64,000 nucleotides of DNA from Paenibacillus piscarius (GCF_022234545.1 NZ_JAIEUI010000020.1:62001-126000); one strand, 5' to 3'; positions 35,092-43,767 are shown, counted from the first letter of the stretch. Translations and numbers: made by a program. Notes: generated from the letters alone by a model not told the origin.

Positions 35092-36213
35092 TCATGATAT
35101 AGCCAGGGGCTCAGACAGGATATCCCAGTCCTTGAACACCGGCTGAAGTCCTTGCTGGCGCAGCATCTCCACAACCTCATTCACACTCCGGCCATCCGAG
35201 ATCTCGAACTGCGGGGTTCCGCCTTCCAGCGAATGCCCGCCTACCTCGGTGGACACCCCGGCTGACATCTTGGTGATGCCGAGATGAACCAGATGATCCC
35301 GCAGCGCAGACGGCTCCCGCGTAGACAGCGAAATTCCGGCACGCGGCAGGAACAGCCGATAGGCCAGAATGATCTGCACCAGCGCACGGTCGCTGACATC
35401 ACTTGCCGGGTTGTGCTCCCCCAGGTACGGACGGAATCTGGGAATCGCCAGCCCGATTTCACATTCAGGATACTTGTCCTGCAAGTACCGGGCATGGAGC
35501 GCTGTCGCAAGCGCCTCCTGGCGCCATTCGTACATTCCCAGCAGCGCCCCGATATTGACCGAGCGGAACCCGGCCTGGCAGCCCCGCTCAGGCGCATCCA
35601 GACGGTTGCGGTACACCCGCTTGGGTCCTTTTACATGAAGCGCCCGGTACGTCTCCTGATGATAGACCTCCTGGTAGAGCGTCAGACCGTCCACGCCTGC
35701 CTCCCGGAGCTCCGCATATTCCTCTGTAGAGAGCGGGTTCACTTCAATGCTGACGGAGGAAAAATAGCGGCGGAGCACCTCCACGCACTCCTTCACATAA
35801 CTGGCCGGACTATCCTTCCGGGATTCCCCGGTCAGAATCAGAATGTGGCGCAGACCTGTGGCGGCAATGACTTCTGCCTCGCGGGCGACTTCCTCCAGCG
35901 TCAGTTTTTTGCGCGGATAATCATAGATCGAACTGAAGCTGCAGTAGGTACAATGATTCACACAAAAGTCTGCGAGATACATCGGGGTAAAGAGCTGCAT
36001 CACATAGCCAAAATGCATTCGCGTCAAACGGTTCGCCTTCTGTGCCAATTCCTCCAGATAAGGCTCCGCTGCAGGCGACAGCAGGGCCATCAGCCCTTCT
36101 TCATCGACCTGCTCTGCACGGAGCGCCCGCTGCACATCCTCCGCCATATACCGGCTCCACAGGGTTCCGTAAGGAAGCTGCGCAAGCCGGGTCATCGTTT
36201 CATAAAAGCTCAT
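35092..36213 (-). CDS. thiH: 2-iminoacetate synthase (tyrosine lyase) ThiH
   Basis: 373 residues, a radical-SAM enzyme that splits tyrosine to dehydroglycine and p-cresol to feed thiazole synthesis. The cluster motif is CVNHCTYCSF (CxxxCxxC) at about residue 82; GYVMQLFTPMYLADF precedes it, and GLTLYQEVYHQETY and TKMSAGVSTEVGGH follow. ATG at 36213 is set by GGGGAGG eight bases upstream. It is the last gene of tenI-thiS-thiG-thiH. Many aerobic Bacillales use the oxidase ThiO instead; ThiH here suggests oxygen-independent supply. The operon ends at 35047-35066. Confidence 0.94.
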   Translation of the reverse strand: MSFYETMTRLAQLPYGTLWSRYMAEDVQRALRAEQVDEEGLMALLSPAAEPYLEELAQKANRLTRMHFGYVMQLFTPMYLADFCVNHCTYCSFSSIYDYPRKKLTLEEVAREAEVIAATGLRHILILTGESRKDSPASYVKECVEVLRRYFSSVSIEVNPLSTEEYAELREAGVDGLTLYQEVYHQETYRALHVKGPKRVYRNRLDAPERGCQAGFRSVNIGALLGMYEWRQEALATALHARYLQDKYPECEIGLAIPRFRPYLGEHNPASDVSDRALVQIILAYRLFLPRAGISLSTREPSALRDHLVHLGITKMSAGVSTEVGGHSLEGGTPQFEISDGRSVNEVVEMLRQQGLQPVFKDWDILSEPLAIS

Positions 36214-36237
36214 ATCCTTCGCCTCCCCTTCTATCAA

Positions 36238-37002
36238 TCAGGCCAGAAAACCGGTCAGCGGCGAAGAAGCGGATGCCGTCTCCTCCACCGGTCCAAGTCC
36301 GGCCAGATACGCCTTACGCCCGGCGGATACCGCTTCACGGAAGGCTTCAGCCATGAGCAGCGGATCTTTGGCTGTCGCAATCGCTGTGTTCAGCAGAACC
36401 GCAGCCGCGCCCATCTCCATAGCCTCCGCCGCCTCAGACGGTCTGCCGATTCCGGCATCCACAATGACAGGCAGATCCGTCTCCGAGATCAGAATGCGGA
36501 TCAGCTCTTTGGTCTGCAATCCCCGGTTCGAGCCGATCGGCGCACCCAGCGGCATAACTGCTGCTGCCCCTGCCTCCTTCAGCCGAAGGGCAGCCGACAG
36601 GTCAGGGCTCATATAAGGCAGCACCACGAAGCCCTCTGCGGCCAGGATTTCCGTCGCCCGGATCGTCTCGATATTATCCGGCAGCAAATATTTCTGGTCG
36701 TTGATGACCTCAATCTTCACCCAATTGCCGAGCCCCGCCGACCTCGCCAACCTGGCAATCCGTACCGCTTCCTCTGCGGTGCGCGCACCGGACGTATTGG
36801 GCAATAAGGTCATGTGGGAGGGAATATGGAGAACAATATTGTCCTCGCTCTGCGGGTCTACCCTGCGAAGCGCCACCGTAATGACCTCTGAACCTGAACG
36901 CGCGATGACCTCAGGAATAAGCGTATTCCGGCTGTATTTGCCGGTGCCGATGAACAGTCTGCTGCTAAGTGTCACGCCGCCAATGATGAATGGATCTTGC
37001 AT
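36238..37002 (-). CDS. thiG: Thiazole synthase ThiG
   Basis: 254 residues. It joins dehydroglycine, deoxyxylulose phosphate and sulfur from ThiS thiocarboxylate into thiazole phosphate. ATG at 37002 with GGGAGG seven bases upstream opens MQDPFIIGGVTLSSRLFIGTGKY, the family start. The Schiff-base lysine lies in WVKIEVIND, and the phosphate site in AVMPLGAPIGSNRGL and PVIVDAGIGRPS follow. It lies 57 bases after thiS and 24 before thiH, in one riboswitch-controlled operon. Confidence 0.96.
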   Translation of the reverse strand: MQDPFIIGGVTLSSRLFIGTGKYSRNTLIPEVIARSGSEVITVALRRVDPQSEDNIVLHIPSHMTLLPNTSGARTAEEAVRIARLARSAGLGNWVKIEVINDQKYLLPDNIETIRATEILAAEGFVVLPYMSPDLSAALRLKEAGAAAVMPLGAPIGSNRGLQTKELIRILISETDLPVIVDAGIGRPSEAAEAMEMGAAAVLLNTAIATAKDPLLMAEAFREAVSAGRKAYLAGLGPVEETASASSPLTGFLA

Positions 37003-37059
37003 GTTAACGCCTCCCGGATGATGTGTGTATGGAACCTTAATGAATGCAATGCCCAAGCC

Positions 37060-37263
37060 CTAACCCCCGCCGACAAAATGAACCAGCTCCACCCGGTCCC
37101 CCTCAGTTAGCACAATATCCCCGTGCATCTCTCTGCCGGCCAGCTCGCCGTTCAGCTCCACAATCACCAGCTTCCCCGCCCATTCGGGCCGGGCCAGCAG
37201 ATCGGCCAGTGTCCGGCAGTTCTCTTCAACACTCTGCGTCTTCCCGTTCACCGTTATATTCAT
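37060..37263 (-). CDS. thiS: Sulfur carrier protein ThiS
   Basis: 67 residues, a ubiquitin-like protein whose C-terminal GlyGly (HFVGGG end) is adenylated and thiocarboxylated to deliver sulfur to ThiG. MNITVNGKTQSV and LVIVELNGELA are the family blocks. It lies six bases after tenI. The activating enzyme ThiF is not encoded in this operon, so another E1-like protein must serve it. Confidence 0.93.
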   Translation of the reverse strand: MNITVNGKTQSVEENCRTLADLLARPEWAGKLVIVELNGELAGREMHGDIVLTEGDRVELVHFVGGG

Positions 37264-37269
37264 GCTTGC

Positions 37270-37926
37270 TCACCTCCTTTTGCCTTTGGCCTGTGCTGCA
37301 TCCAGTGCATCAGCCCGCCCGGCCGCCCTGTCAAGGGCTTCCCTGTACGCCCTGGCCGCTGCCGCAGGGTCCGGGGCTCCGCAGATCCCCGACATGACGG
37401 CAATGCCAGCCGCCCCTTGAGCCAGCACCGCTCCAGTATTGCCTGGAGTAATGCCCCCGAGCGCAATCAGCGGAACACTGCTGCTGCGGACAGCCTCCGC
37501 CAGCTGCTCCAGGCCCCGCGCTTCCAGCCCGGGCTTGCAGGCCGTTGGGAACACATGCCCGTACAGGCAGAAGTCCGCACCCTGCTGCCCCGCCTGCGCT
37601 GCCTCCTCCGCAGAGTGGACCGAGCGGCCGACCCGCAGGTCTGGTGCAATGCTCCGGGCGGCTTCCGGCGGCAGACTGTGCCAGGCTAGCTGTACACCGC
37701 CTGCTCCGGCGGCCAGCGCCATATCGATCCGGTCGTTGATGACCAGCTTCGCCGGGGGAACCCCTGCGTCAAGCAACTGCTCCGCAGCCGCCAATAGCTC
37801 CCGTGCGGACATTGCTTTTTCCCGGAGATGGATATAATCCGCCATAGGCTGCACCGCCGCAGCCAGCTCTGCCAGCGCCCCGGGAGGCAACCGCCCGTCA
37901 GAGATCACATGAAGCTCGTACAACAT
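37270..37926 (-). CDS. tenI: Thiazole tautomerase TenI (thiamine phosphate synthase fold)
   Basis: 218 residues. TenI converts the ThiG product to the aromatic thiazole carboxylate; it shares the TIM-barrel fold of ThiE. ATG at 37926 follows GGGGGGGAAG. Landmarks are HVISDGRLP, YIHLREKAMSARELL, LVINDRIDMALAAGAGGVQL, CLYGHVFPT and ALGGITPGN. A true ThiE would show a longer phosphate-binding set; the YGHVFPT region and context with thiS-thiG favour TenI, but ThiE cannot be fully excluded. It is the first gene after the TPP riboswitch and its terminator. Confidence 0.85.
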   Translation of the reverse strand: MLYELHVISDGRLPPGALAELAAAVQPMADYIHLREKAMSARELLAAAEQLLDAGVPPAKLVINDRIDMALAAGAGGVQLAWHSLPPEAARSIAPDLRVGRSVHSAEEAAQAGQQGADFCLYGHVFPTACKPGLEARGLEQLAEAVRSSSVPLIALGGITPGNTGAVLAQGAAGIAVMSGICGAPDPAAAARAYREALDRAAGRADALDAAQAKGKRR

Positions 37927-37964
37927 CTTCCCCCCCCGCTCCCCTGCTTCATTCCCGCAACAAC

Positions 37965-37996
37965 AAAAAAGACCGCCTCCCATAAGGAAGCAGTCT
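37965..37996 (-). terminator. Riboswitch-controlled terminator before tenI
   Basis: On the minus strand GACTGCTTCC / GGGAGGCGGTC with a short TTAT loop and six T, between the TPP aptamer and tenI. It is the natural expression platform: with thiamine pyrophosphate bound, transcription should stop here. Confidence 0.8.
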
Positions 37997-38049
37997 CCGA
38001 ACACAAGCAGAAATCCCGGACTGGCCGTGTAACCCCGCTGTATCATTCG

Positions 38050-38138
38050 TTCTCCACTTCCCTACGCTGGTATAAACCAGATCAGGTTCAAAGGGTCCGA
38101 GCAATTACGCCCGTCTCAGCCTTGCGGCACCCCTAGTG
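38050..38138 (-). ncRNA. TPP riboswitch (THI element)
   Basis: On the minus strand the aptamer reads AGGGGTGC, then GGCTGAGA, then ACCCTTTGAACCTGATCTGG and ACCAGCGTAGGGAAGTGG. These are the five conserved blocks of the TPP (THI) element in order. It controls the tenI-thiS-thiG-thiH operon, with a terminator at 37965-37996. Confidence 0.96.
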
Positions 38139-38235
38139 ATCGTTCTATGCAATTATGTGCTCTTGCCTTTTGTATATTAACACATTATTCCTGTTAGAGC
38201 TATCCTTTCATGCTAACATATCCCCCTTAAACTGA

Positions 38236-38763
38236 GCCGGACAAGTCACTTATAGAGTCGAATCCCATGCTGACCGTGCCTTAGCTGTTGACGTAGAGGG
38301 ATTAGTCCAAAATGCGGACTACATTGTAATAGGCCATTACGACAAATACGAGAAAAACTGGGAAATCAGCGCAGACCCATACTCGGAAGGCGATATTTAT
38401 AATTTTGTTATAGAGGAGACCCTTATGGGTGATTTACCTCAGAATATTCCTGTGGGCATCCCCCGCTTGAAGCAAGTCTCAACGGTAATTGAAGGGCAAA
38501 CCTATGCTGAGAATTTTACAGATCCGAATTACGTTGACCCTAACTTTGACAGCCGATATATCCTTTTTCTCAAAAAGTATCAGCCACAAGATCTTTATAC
38601 TCCTGCTTCGCTTCCGTATCATATCGAAATGGATTCATCGAATAACGTATCTTTACAATACAATCGCGGCGAGATTGATCTTAGCGGTATCGATAGCATC
38701 ACAGGTACATCCGCAGATTCACTCATAAATTCCATACAAGATGTAATTGAAAAAGTAAGGTAG
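38236..38763 (+). pseudogene. 5'-truncated lipoprotein-like gene
   Basis: The open frame continues upstream of the first ATG (38425) to a TGA at 38233-38235. Those 63 codons read AGQVTYRVESHADRALAVDV and on to IVIGHYDKYEKNWEI, clearly protein-like but with no start codon. This suggests that the signal peptide and start were lost. From ATG 38425, with AGAGGAG six bases upstream, a 112-residue part could still be made (MGDLPQNIPVGIPRLKQVST). The family is unknown; it resembles the C-terminal part of secreted Bacillales lipoproteins. It is followed by a strong terminator. Confidence 0.6.
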
Positions 38764-38798
38764 CCGTTTTCGCTTTAGCCACACTTCACCCATACAGC

Positions 38799-38828
38799 AA
38801 ACAAGCCAGCCTCCCGGCTGGCTTGTTC
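38799..38828. terminator. Bidirectional intrinsic terminator
   Basis: AACAAGCCAGC / GCTGGCTTGTT with a short CTCCCG loop, between the truncated lipoprotein gene and the SDR gene that converge here. T tracts are short on both sides. Confidence 0.75.
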
Positions 38829-38849
38829 ACATTCCTCTATTCTATGACA

Positions 38850-39722
38850 TCAGCCGTTAACAACCTCGCCGCCGTTCACATGAATCACCTGTCCGCTGAC
38901 ATAGGAGGAATCGTCGGAGGCCAGGTAGACGTAGGCGGGAGCCAGCTCCTCCGGCTGTCCCGGGCGCTTCATCGGCTGGGTGGCACCGAACTCGCTGACC
39001 TTCTTGGCATCAAACGTAGACGGAATGAGCGGCGTCCAGATCGGACCCGGTGCAACCGCGTTCACACGGATACCCTTTTCGGCCAGATTCATCGACAGCG
39101 AGCGGGTGAAGCTGAGAATCGCTCCCTTGGTGGACGAATAATCCAGCAATTGCGGGCTACCGCGATACGCCGTGATGGAGGTGGTGTTGATAATGGTCGA
39201 ACCTTTTTTAAGATGAGGCATAGCCGCCTTGGTCAGATAGAACATAGAGAAAATATTGGTCCGGAACGTCCGCTCCAGCTGCTCCGCCGTAATGTCCTCA
39301 ATATTATCCTGCGGATGCTGCTCGGCCGCATTGTTGATGAGGATGTCGAGCTTGCCGAGTCCCTCCACCGTTTTATTCATCAGATCCTGGCAGAAGGCCT
39401 CCACCCCGATGTCCCCGGAGACCAGAATACACTTTCTGCCCTCCTGCTCCACCTGGCGTTTGGTCTCTTGCGCATCGTCATGCTCATTCAGATAGGAGAT
39501 CACAACGTCCGCACCCTCCTTGGCAAAATGAACGGCAACCGCACGCCCAATTCCGCTGTCGCCTCCGGTAATGAGTGCAGCCTTGCCCAGCAGCTTCCCT
39601 GCTGCCTTGTAAGCCGAAGTCTCAAACTCCGGGAGCGGGTTCATTTCACTTTCGATGCCCGGACGCTGGTCCTGCACCTGTGGAGGTAGTGTCTTCGTCT
39701 GTTCTTTGCTTGTGTCTGGCAT
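38850..39722 (-). CDS. Short-chain dehydrogenase/reductase (YhdF/YhxC type)
   Basis: 290 residues. The first 40 residues are a polar extension (TLPPQVQDQRPGIESEMNP) found in the YhdF/YhxC/YdaD group of general-stress SDRs. The NAD(P)-binding motif is TGGDSGIG; LDILINNAAEQ, the catalytic Ser in INTTSITAYRG and YSSTKG (Tyr/Lys) follow, and then VNAVAPGPIWTPL. The substrate is unknown. The upstream 256-base gap to the divergent GNAT gene has no other recognisable gene. Confidence 0.9.
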   Translation of the reverse strand: MPDTSKEQTKTLPPQVQDQRPGIESEMNPLPEFETSAYKAAGKLLGKAALITGGDSGIGRAVAVHFAKEGADVVISYLNEHDDAQETKRQVEQEGRKCILVSGDIGVEAFCQDLMNKTVEGLGKLDILINNAAEQHPQDNIEDITAEQLERTFRTNIFSMFYLTKAAMPHLKKGSTIINTTSITAYRGSPQLLDYSSTKGAILSFTRSLSMNLAEKGIRVNAVAPGPIWTPLIPSTFDAKKVSEFGATQPMKRPGQPEELAPAYVYLASDDSSYVSGQVIHVNGGEVVNG

Positions 39723-39978
39723 AATCCATTCTCCTTTCGCTGTTCACATCATAGGGTCTAATCCTGTTAGCATGGCTTAAGGTCTGGTGTTTATGCATCT
39801 TGACAGCTTGTTCAGAACCGCTGTACGTTATGTTAATTACCCGCTCGACAACCAGCCAAACAGGTATGTAAGGAACATCTAGAAATAGAATATTATCTAT
39901 AAGCGGGAAGGGTTATGGCCTATACTTTGTGCTGATAGATTACGTATCTCAATCATCCTGTAAGGAGGGCAACACACT

Positions 39979-40512
39979 ATGATCCCAAGAATCACTTTAA
40001 CCCCGGTCACTGAGGAAGACATAGAATTCATCGTAGACCTAGAAACTAATGCCAGCCTTTGGCCGTACGAGGATCGGATTCCCACCAACAAGGCGGCGGT
40101 GCGGAAGGCAGTGGCGGAGCGAATCGGCAGTGATTGGTACAAGCAGTACCTGATCCGCCTGAATGCTTCTGAAGCCACTATTATTGGGGAGCTGACTATA
40201 CACTGGTATGTCCATGAACGGGATAGCTGGGAGCTAGGCTTCTGCCTTTTCCCGGAATTCCGGGGGCAGGGCTATTGCGGGGAGGCGGCGAGGATAGCGT
40301 TGAAGTTTGCTTTTGAAGAGTGGAAGGCCCATAGAGTGGTCGCGATGTGTAATGCGTTCAATACCGCCTCTGCCAAAGTGCTGAAGGGGCTGGGCATGGT
40401 GCGGGAAGGCGTTTTCCGCGAGGAGCTGAACTGGAACGGCCAGTGGGCAGATCAATACTTCTACGCCATATTAGAACGGGAGTACCAGAAGGTTGCCGCC
40501 GCGCCGCTATAA
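39979..40512 (+). CDS. GNAT-family N-acetyltransferase (RimJ/RimL type)
   Basis: 177 residues. The start is set by AAGGAGGG 12 bases upstream. The acetyl-CoA loop is in GFCLFPEFRGQGYCGEAARI, followed by RVVAMCNAFNTASAKVLKGLGM and REELNWNGQWADQYFYAIL, which are the RimJ/RimL-like blocks. The substrate is probably an amino group on a protein or small molecule, but cannot be read. It stands alone; downstream lies hairpin array 4. Confidence 0.85.
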   Translation: MIPRITLTPVTEEDIEFIVDLETNASLWPYEDRIPTNKAAVRKAVAERIGSDWYKQYLIRLNASEATIIGELTIHWYVHERDSWELGFCLFPEFRGQGYCGEAARIALKFAFEEWKAHRVVAMCNAFNTASAKVLKGLGMVREGVFREELNWNGQWADQYFYAILEREYQKVAAAPL

Positions 40513-40555
40513 AGCCCGAATGAACAAACTTACTACCACACGCACCCCTGCCCAT

Positions 40556-40627
40556 TATAATCGGTTTTCCAATTACATTTGCTCTACACGCCCACGTAAC
40601 GCCCAATGTATTCGCTTTTCGTCTATA
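40556..40627. repeat. Array 4 of 51-bp-periodic hairpin repeats (2 decayed copies)
   Basis: Copies at 40556-40577 (TATAATCGG-TTTT-CCAATTACA) and 40607-40627 (TGTATTCG...CGTCTATA), starting 51 bases apart. Both have imperfect arms and look like an older, shrinking array. They lie between the convergent GNAT gene and the membrane-protein gene. Confidence 0.75.
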
Positions 40628-40657
40628 TCCGCTACCCGCCACCTGCCCTAAGCCCAC

Positions 40658-40696
40658 AAAAAGCCCCGGAAGCGCGCAGCCTCCAGAGCTTTTTTC
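40658..40696. terminator. Possible terminator between convergent genes
   Basis: AAAAAGCCCCGGA and TCCAGAGCTTTTTT form an imperfect stem, with T run on the plus strand and A run on the other side. Weak pairing makes this uncertain. Confidence 0.4.
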
Positions 40697-40743
40697 AAAT
40701 ACCTACCCGGCCAATCCCCGCCGGGCCAGGGGCCCATACACCA

Positions 40744-41184
40744 TCAAATGATCTGATTGTACACCATCAGGAACACCATGATCAGCAGCGCGACCATCAG
40801 CAGCAGGCTCATGGTGCGGATCTTGGCGGTCTCGGCCGAGACATCGCGGTTCTCACGCATACCGGCCGCAGCCAGGCGCAGCGGCTTGGTCATAATGCCG
40901 CCGAAGGCGAACATGGCCAGCAGCAGGATCGTGACCACGATCATCCAAGGTACGGAGTATTCACCCTTGGTCATCATGTAGCCGCCGGTAAGAAGCTGAA
41001 TGACCAGACCGTACTGGGCGAAACGGTTAAGCCCGCCGATTGCACTTAACGTGCCTTCCTTCGCCGGTGAGGACAGCTTGGCCGTCCCGCTCAGAATGAA
41101 CGGCAGCACCAGGTAGAAGCCAAGCGCCAGCGTCCCGATCATATGCAGTAAAAAGAAAACATGACCCACCGTAATCTCCTCCAT
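40744..41184 (-). CDS. Small polytopic membrane protein of unknown function
   Basis: 146 residues with four hydrophobic helices (about 8-31, 56-70, 79-97 and 125-143). I do not recognise a family. Motifs include LLHMIGTLALGFYLVLPFIL, GGLNRFAQYGLVIQLLTGGY and IMTKPLRLAAAGM. A histidine in the first helix and Gly-rich turns resemble small cytochrome-like or DUF2269-like proteins, but that is a guess. It starts 83 bases downstream of icd, after a hairpin, in the place where mdh stands in B. subtilis. Confidence 0.65.
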   Translation of the reverse strand: MEEITVGHVFFLLHMIGTLALGFYLVLPFILSGTAKLSSPAKEGTLSAIGGLNRFAQYGLVIQLLTGGYMMTKGEYSVPWMIVVTILLLAMFAFGGIMTKPLRLAAAGMRENRDVSAETAKIRTMSLLLMVALLIMVFLMVYNQII

Positions 41185-41209
41185 TCAATTAGTATGTTAC
41201 GTAAAAGAA

Positions 41210-41247
41210 CAGGCATAAGCTGCACGGATGTGCAGCCCATACCTGCC
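41210..41247 (-). terminator. Intrinsic terminator after icd
   Basis: On the minus strand CAGGTATGGGCTGCAC / GTGCAGCTTATGCCTG with an ATCC loop, followed by TTCTTTTAC. It lies 20 bases past the icd stop. Confidence 0.75.
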
Positions 41248-41267
41248 AGTTCGCCGTTCCTGTACGC

Positions 41268-42563
41268 TTACAGATGCTTAATGATCTCGTCAGCGAACGC
41301 AGAGCATTTCAGCTCAGTAGCGCCTTCCATCTGGCGGGCAAAGTCATAAGTAACCGTCTTATTGTTAATCGCCGTGCTCATTCCCTTGTAGATCAGGTCA
41401 GCCGCTTCCTGCCAGCCCAGGTGCTCCAGCAGCATAACGCCGGACAGAATCACGGAGCCCGGATTCACAACGTCCTTATCTGCATACTTCGGCGCTGTGC
41501 CGTGGGTTGCCTCGAAGATGGCATGTCCGGTGACATAGTTAATGTTCGCGCCCGGTGCAATACCGATCCCGCCGATCTGGGCAGCCAGCGCGTCAGAGAG
41601 GTAATCGCCGTTCAGGTTCAATGTCGCGATGACATCGAAGTCGGTCGGACGGGTAAGCACCTGCTGCAGAGCGATGTCGGCGATTGCATCCTTAATGATG
41701 ATTTTGCCGGCTTCTTCAGCTGCCTTCTGTGCCGCATTAGCTGCAGCTTCACCGTCACGTTCCTTGATGGCGTCATACTGGTTCCAGGTGAAGACCTTGT
41801 CGCCGAACTCTTCTTCAGCTACCTGGTAGCCCCAGTTCTTAAAGGCGCCTTCAGTGAACTTCATGATGTTGCCCTTGTGTACCAGGGTCACGCTCTTGCG
41901 TCCGTGCTTGATCGCATACTCTACCGCAGAACGAACAAGGCGCTTGGAGCCTTCCTCGGATACAGGCTTAATGCCGATACCGGAGGTCTCCGGGAAGCGG
42001 ATCTTGTTCACGCCCATCTCCTGCTGCAGGAATTCGATGACCTTCTTCACTTCAGCGGAGCCTTCCTGATATTCAATACCGGCATAGATATCTTCTGTAT
42101 TCTCACGGAAAATAACCATATCCACCAGCTCAGGATGCTTCACCGGAGAAGGCACACCGTCGAAGTAACGTACCGGACGCAGACAGACGTACAGATCCAG
42201 CTCCTGGCGCAGCGCCACGTTCAGGGAACGGATGCCGCCCCCGATCGGAGTGGTCAGCGGGCCCTTAATCGCCACGATGTACTCGCGGATGGCGGACAGC
42301 GTGTCGTTCGGCAGCCATTCACCATATGTATTGAAGGCCTTCTCGCCGGCAAACACTTCGTACCAGGCAATCTTCTTCTCTCCGCCGTAAGCTTTGTCTA
42401 CAGCAGCATCCAGTACACGCTTGGAGGCTTTCCAAATGTCACGGCCGGTACCGTCACCCTCGATGAATGGGATGATCGGATGATCCGGAACCAGCAGCTT
42501 GCCGTCTTCGATTGTAATTTGTTCGCCTTCTGTGGGCAGATCGTATTGTTCCAGTTTCAACAT
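41268..42563 (-). CDS. icd: NADP-dependent isocitrate dehydrogenase
   Basis: 431 residues, the bacterial homodimeric NADP enzyme that makes 2-oxoglutarate from isocitrate. Landmarks are IPFIEGDGTGRDIW, KGPLTTPIGGGIRSLNVALR with the phosphorylatable serine region, VFRENTEDIYAGIEY-like block, LVHKGNIMKFTEGAFKNWGY, NLNGDYLSDALAAQIGG and EATHGTAPKYA. It begins with the GGGAATTCCTCC-complement site (GGAGG) before ATG. It follows citZ by 91 bases with a hairpin between, forming the citZ-icd operon; mdh does not follow. Confidence 0.96.
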   Translation of the reverse strand: MLKLEQYDLPTEGEQITIEDGKLLVPDHPIIPFIEGDGTGRDIWKASKRVLDAAVDKAYGGEKKIAWYEVFAGEKAFNTYGEWLPNDTLSAIREYIVAIKGPLTTPIGGGIRSLNVALRQELDLYVCLRPVRYFDGVPSPVKHPELVDMVIFRENTEDIYAGIEYQEGSAEVKKVIEFLQQEMGVNKIRFPETSGIGIKPVSEEGSKRLVRSAVEYAIKHGRKSVTLVHKGNIMKFTEGAFKNWGYQVAEEEFGDKVFTWNQYDAIKERDGEAAANAAQKAAEEAGKIIIKDAIADIALQQVLTRPTDFDVIATLNLNGDYLSDALAAQIGGIGIAPGANINYVTGHAIFEATHGTAPKYADKDVVNPGSVILSGVMLLEHLGWQEAADLIYKGMSTAINNKTVTYDFARQMEGATELKCSAFADEIIKHL

Positions 42564-42629
42564 TGGTGGGAATTCCTCCTAATAGGTATGATGTACAAGC
42601 ATTATTATCATTCATTGTACTAAAGGGGT

Positions 42630-42652
42630 GGGACGGCCCGCAAGGGCCGCCC
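42630..42652 (-). other. Intercistronic hairpin in citZ-icd
   Basis: GGGACGGCCC / GGGCCGCCCT with a GCAA loop, directly after the citZ stop and before icd. It has no T run on the minus strand, so it is more likely a processing or stability element than a terminator. Confidence 0.55.
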
Positions 42653-42654
42653 TA

Positions 42655-43767
42655 TTAGCGCTCGTCAACAGGGACGTACTTCATGTCGGACATACCGGTA
42701 TACTCCGCGCGCGGACGGATGATCCGGTTATCCTCATATTGCTCCAGAATATGCGCTGTCCAGCCGGAAGTCCGGCTGATGGCGAAGATCGGGGTGAACA
42801 GCTCACGCTCAATGCCCAGCTGGGTATAGACCGAAGCGGAATAGAAGTCCACGTTCGGCTTCAGCCCCTTCTGGCCTGTAATCAGCTCTTCCACCTTGAC
42901 CGACATGTCGTAGAGGCTGGTGTCATTCTTCATCTCGCCCAGCTCTCTGGACATCTTCATCAGGTGTTTGGCCCGCGGATCGCCATTCTTGTATACCCGG
43001 TGCCCGAAGCCCATGATCTTCTCACGGCGCTCCAGCTTGCCCTGAATATACGGCTCTACCGCATCCATGCTGCCGATCTCCTCCAGCATCTTCATGACCG
43101 CTTCATTGGCTCCGCCGTGCAGCGGTCCCTTCAGCGTGCCGATGGCTGAGGTCACACCGGAATAGATGTCCGACAAGGTGGCAACTGTGACCCGTCCTGC
43201 AAACGTCGAAGCATTCAGCTCATGGTCGGCATGAAGCACCAGCGCGGTATCCAGCGCCTTCACCGATACGGCATCCGGCTGCTTGCCCCACAGCATATAG
43301 AGGAAGTTCTCGGCGATGCCAAGCCCCTCCTTGGGGGCTACCGGCTCCAGCCCTTTGCGGATGCGCGCCAGCGCAGCAACCACAGTCGGAATCTGGGCCT
43401 GCAGCTTCAGCGCCTTCTTCTGGTTCGCTTCCTTGCTCATATCCTCCGCAGCCTCATCATAGAGCGACAGGCTGGATACGGCTGAGCGCAGCGCGGCCAT
43501 AGTGTTGGCTTCGCTCGGATAGAGCTTCATCTGAGCAAGCACCTGCTCAGGAATAGGCGCAGCTGCGCTCAGCTCACGCCGCAGAGCCTCCAGCTCCGGC
43601 ACAGTCGGCAGACTGCCGTACCACAGCAAATAGACGGTCTCCTCAAAGGTGGCATGATCCGCAAGATCATCAATATCATAACCGCGGTACGTAAGCACCC
43701 CATCAACAATCGAGCTGATCGAGGAGGTCGTTGCAACAATGCCTTCAAGTCCTTTAGTAGCTGTCAT
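42655..43767 (-). CDS. citZ: Citrate synthase CitZ
   Basis: 370 residues. It condenses acetyl-CoA and oxaloacetate. ATG at 43767 with AAAGGAGAGAG upstream opens TATKGLEGIVATTSSIS, which matches Bacillus CitZ length (372). Catalytic blocks are HADHELNASTFAGR (His), LHGGANEAVM, MGFGHRVYKNGDPRA (His and substrate Arg) and, near the end, YTQLGIERELFTPIFAISR. Operon partner is icd. The 281-base gap to the divergent ytvI gene holds the promoter region; no CcpC- or CcpA-like site was convincing. Confidence 0.96.
   Translation of the reverse strand: MTATKGLEGIVATTSSISSIVDGVLTYRGYDIDDLADHATFEETVYLLWYGSLPTVPELEALRRELSAAAPIPEQVLAQMKLYPSEANTMAALRSAVSSLSLYDEAAEDMSKEANQKKALKLQAQIPTVVAALARIRKGLEPVAPKEGLGIAENFLYMLWGKQPDAVSVKALDTALVLHADHELNASTFAGRVTVATLSDIYSGVTSAIGTLKGPLHGGANEAVMKMLEEIGSMDAVEPYIQGKLERREKIMGFGHRVYKNGDPRAKHLMKMSRELGEMKNDTSLYDMSVKVEELITGQKGLKPNVDFYSASVYTQLGIERELFTPIFAISRTSGWTAHILEQYEDNRIIRPRAEYTGMSDMKYVPVDER

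Noticed and set aside
37927..38046. N-terminal extension of TenI to 38046
   Set aside because: It would span the riboswitch terminator; the start at 37926 has GGGGGGG upstream and matches the family.
41274..42623. 449-codon plus-strand frame opposite icd
   Set aside because: It is antisense to a fully conserved enzyme gene and has no ribosome site or family features.
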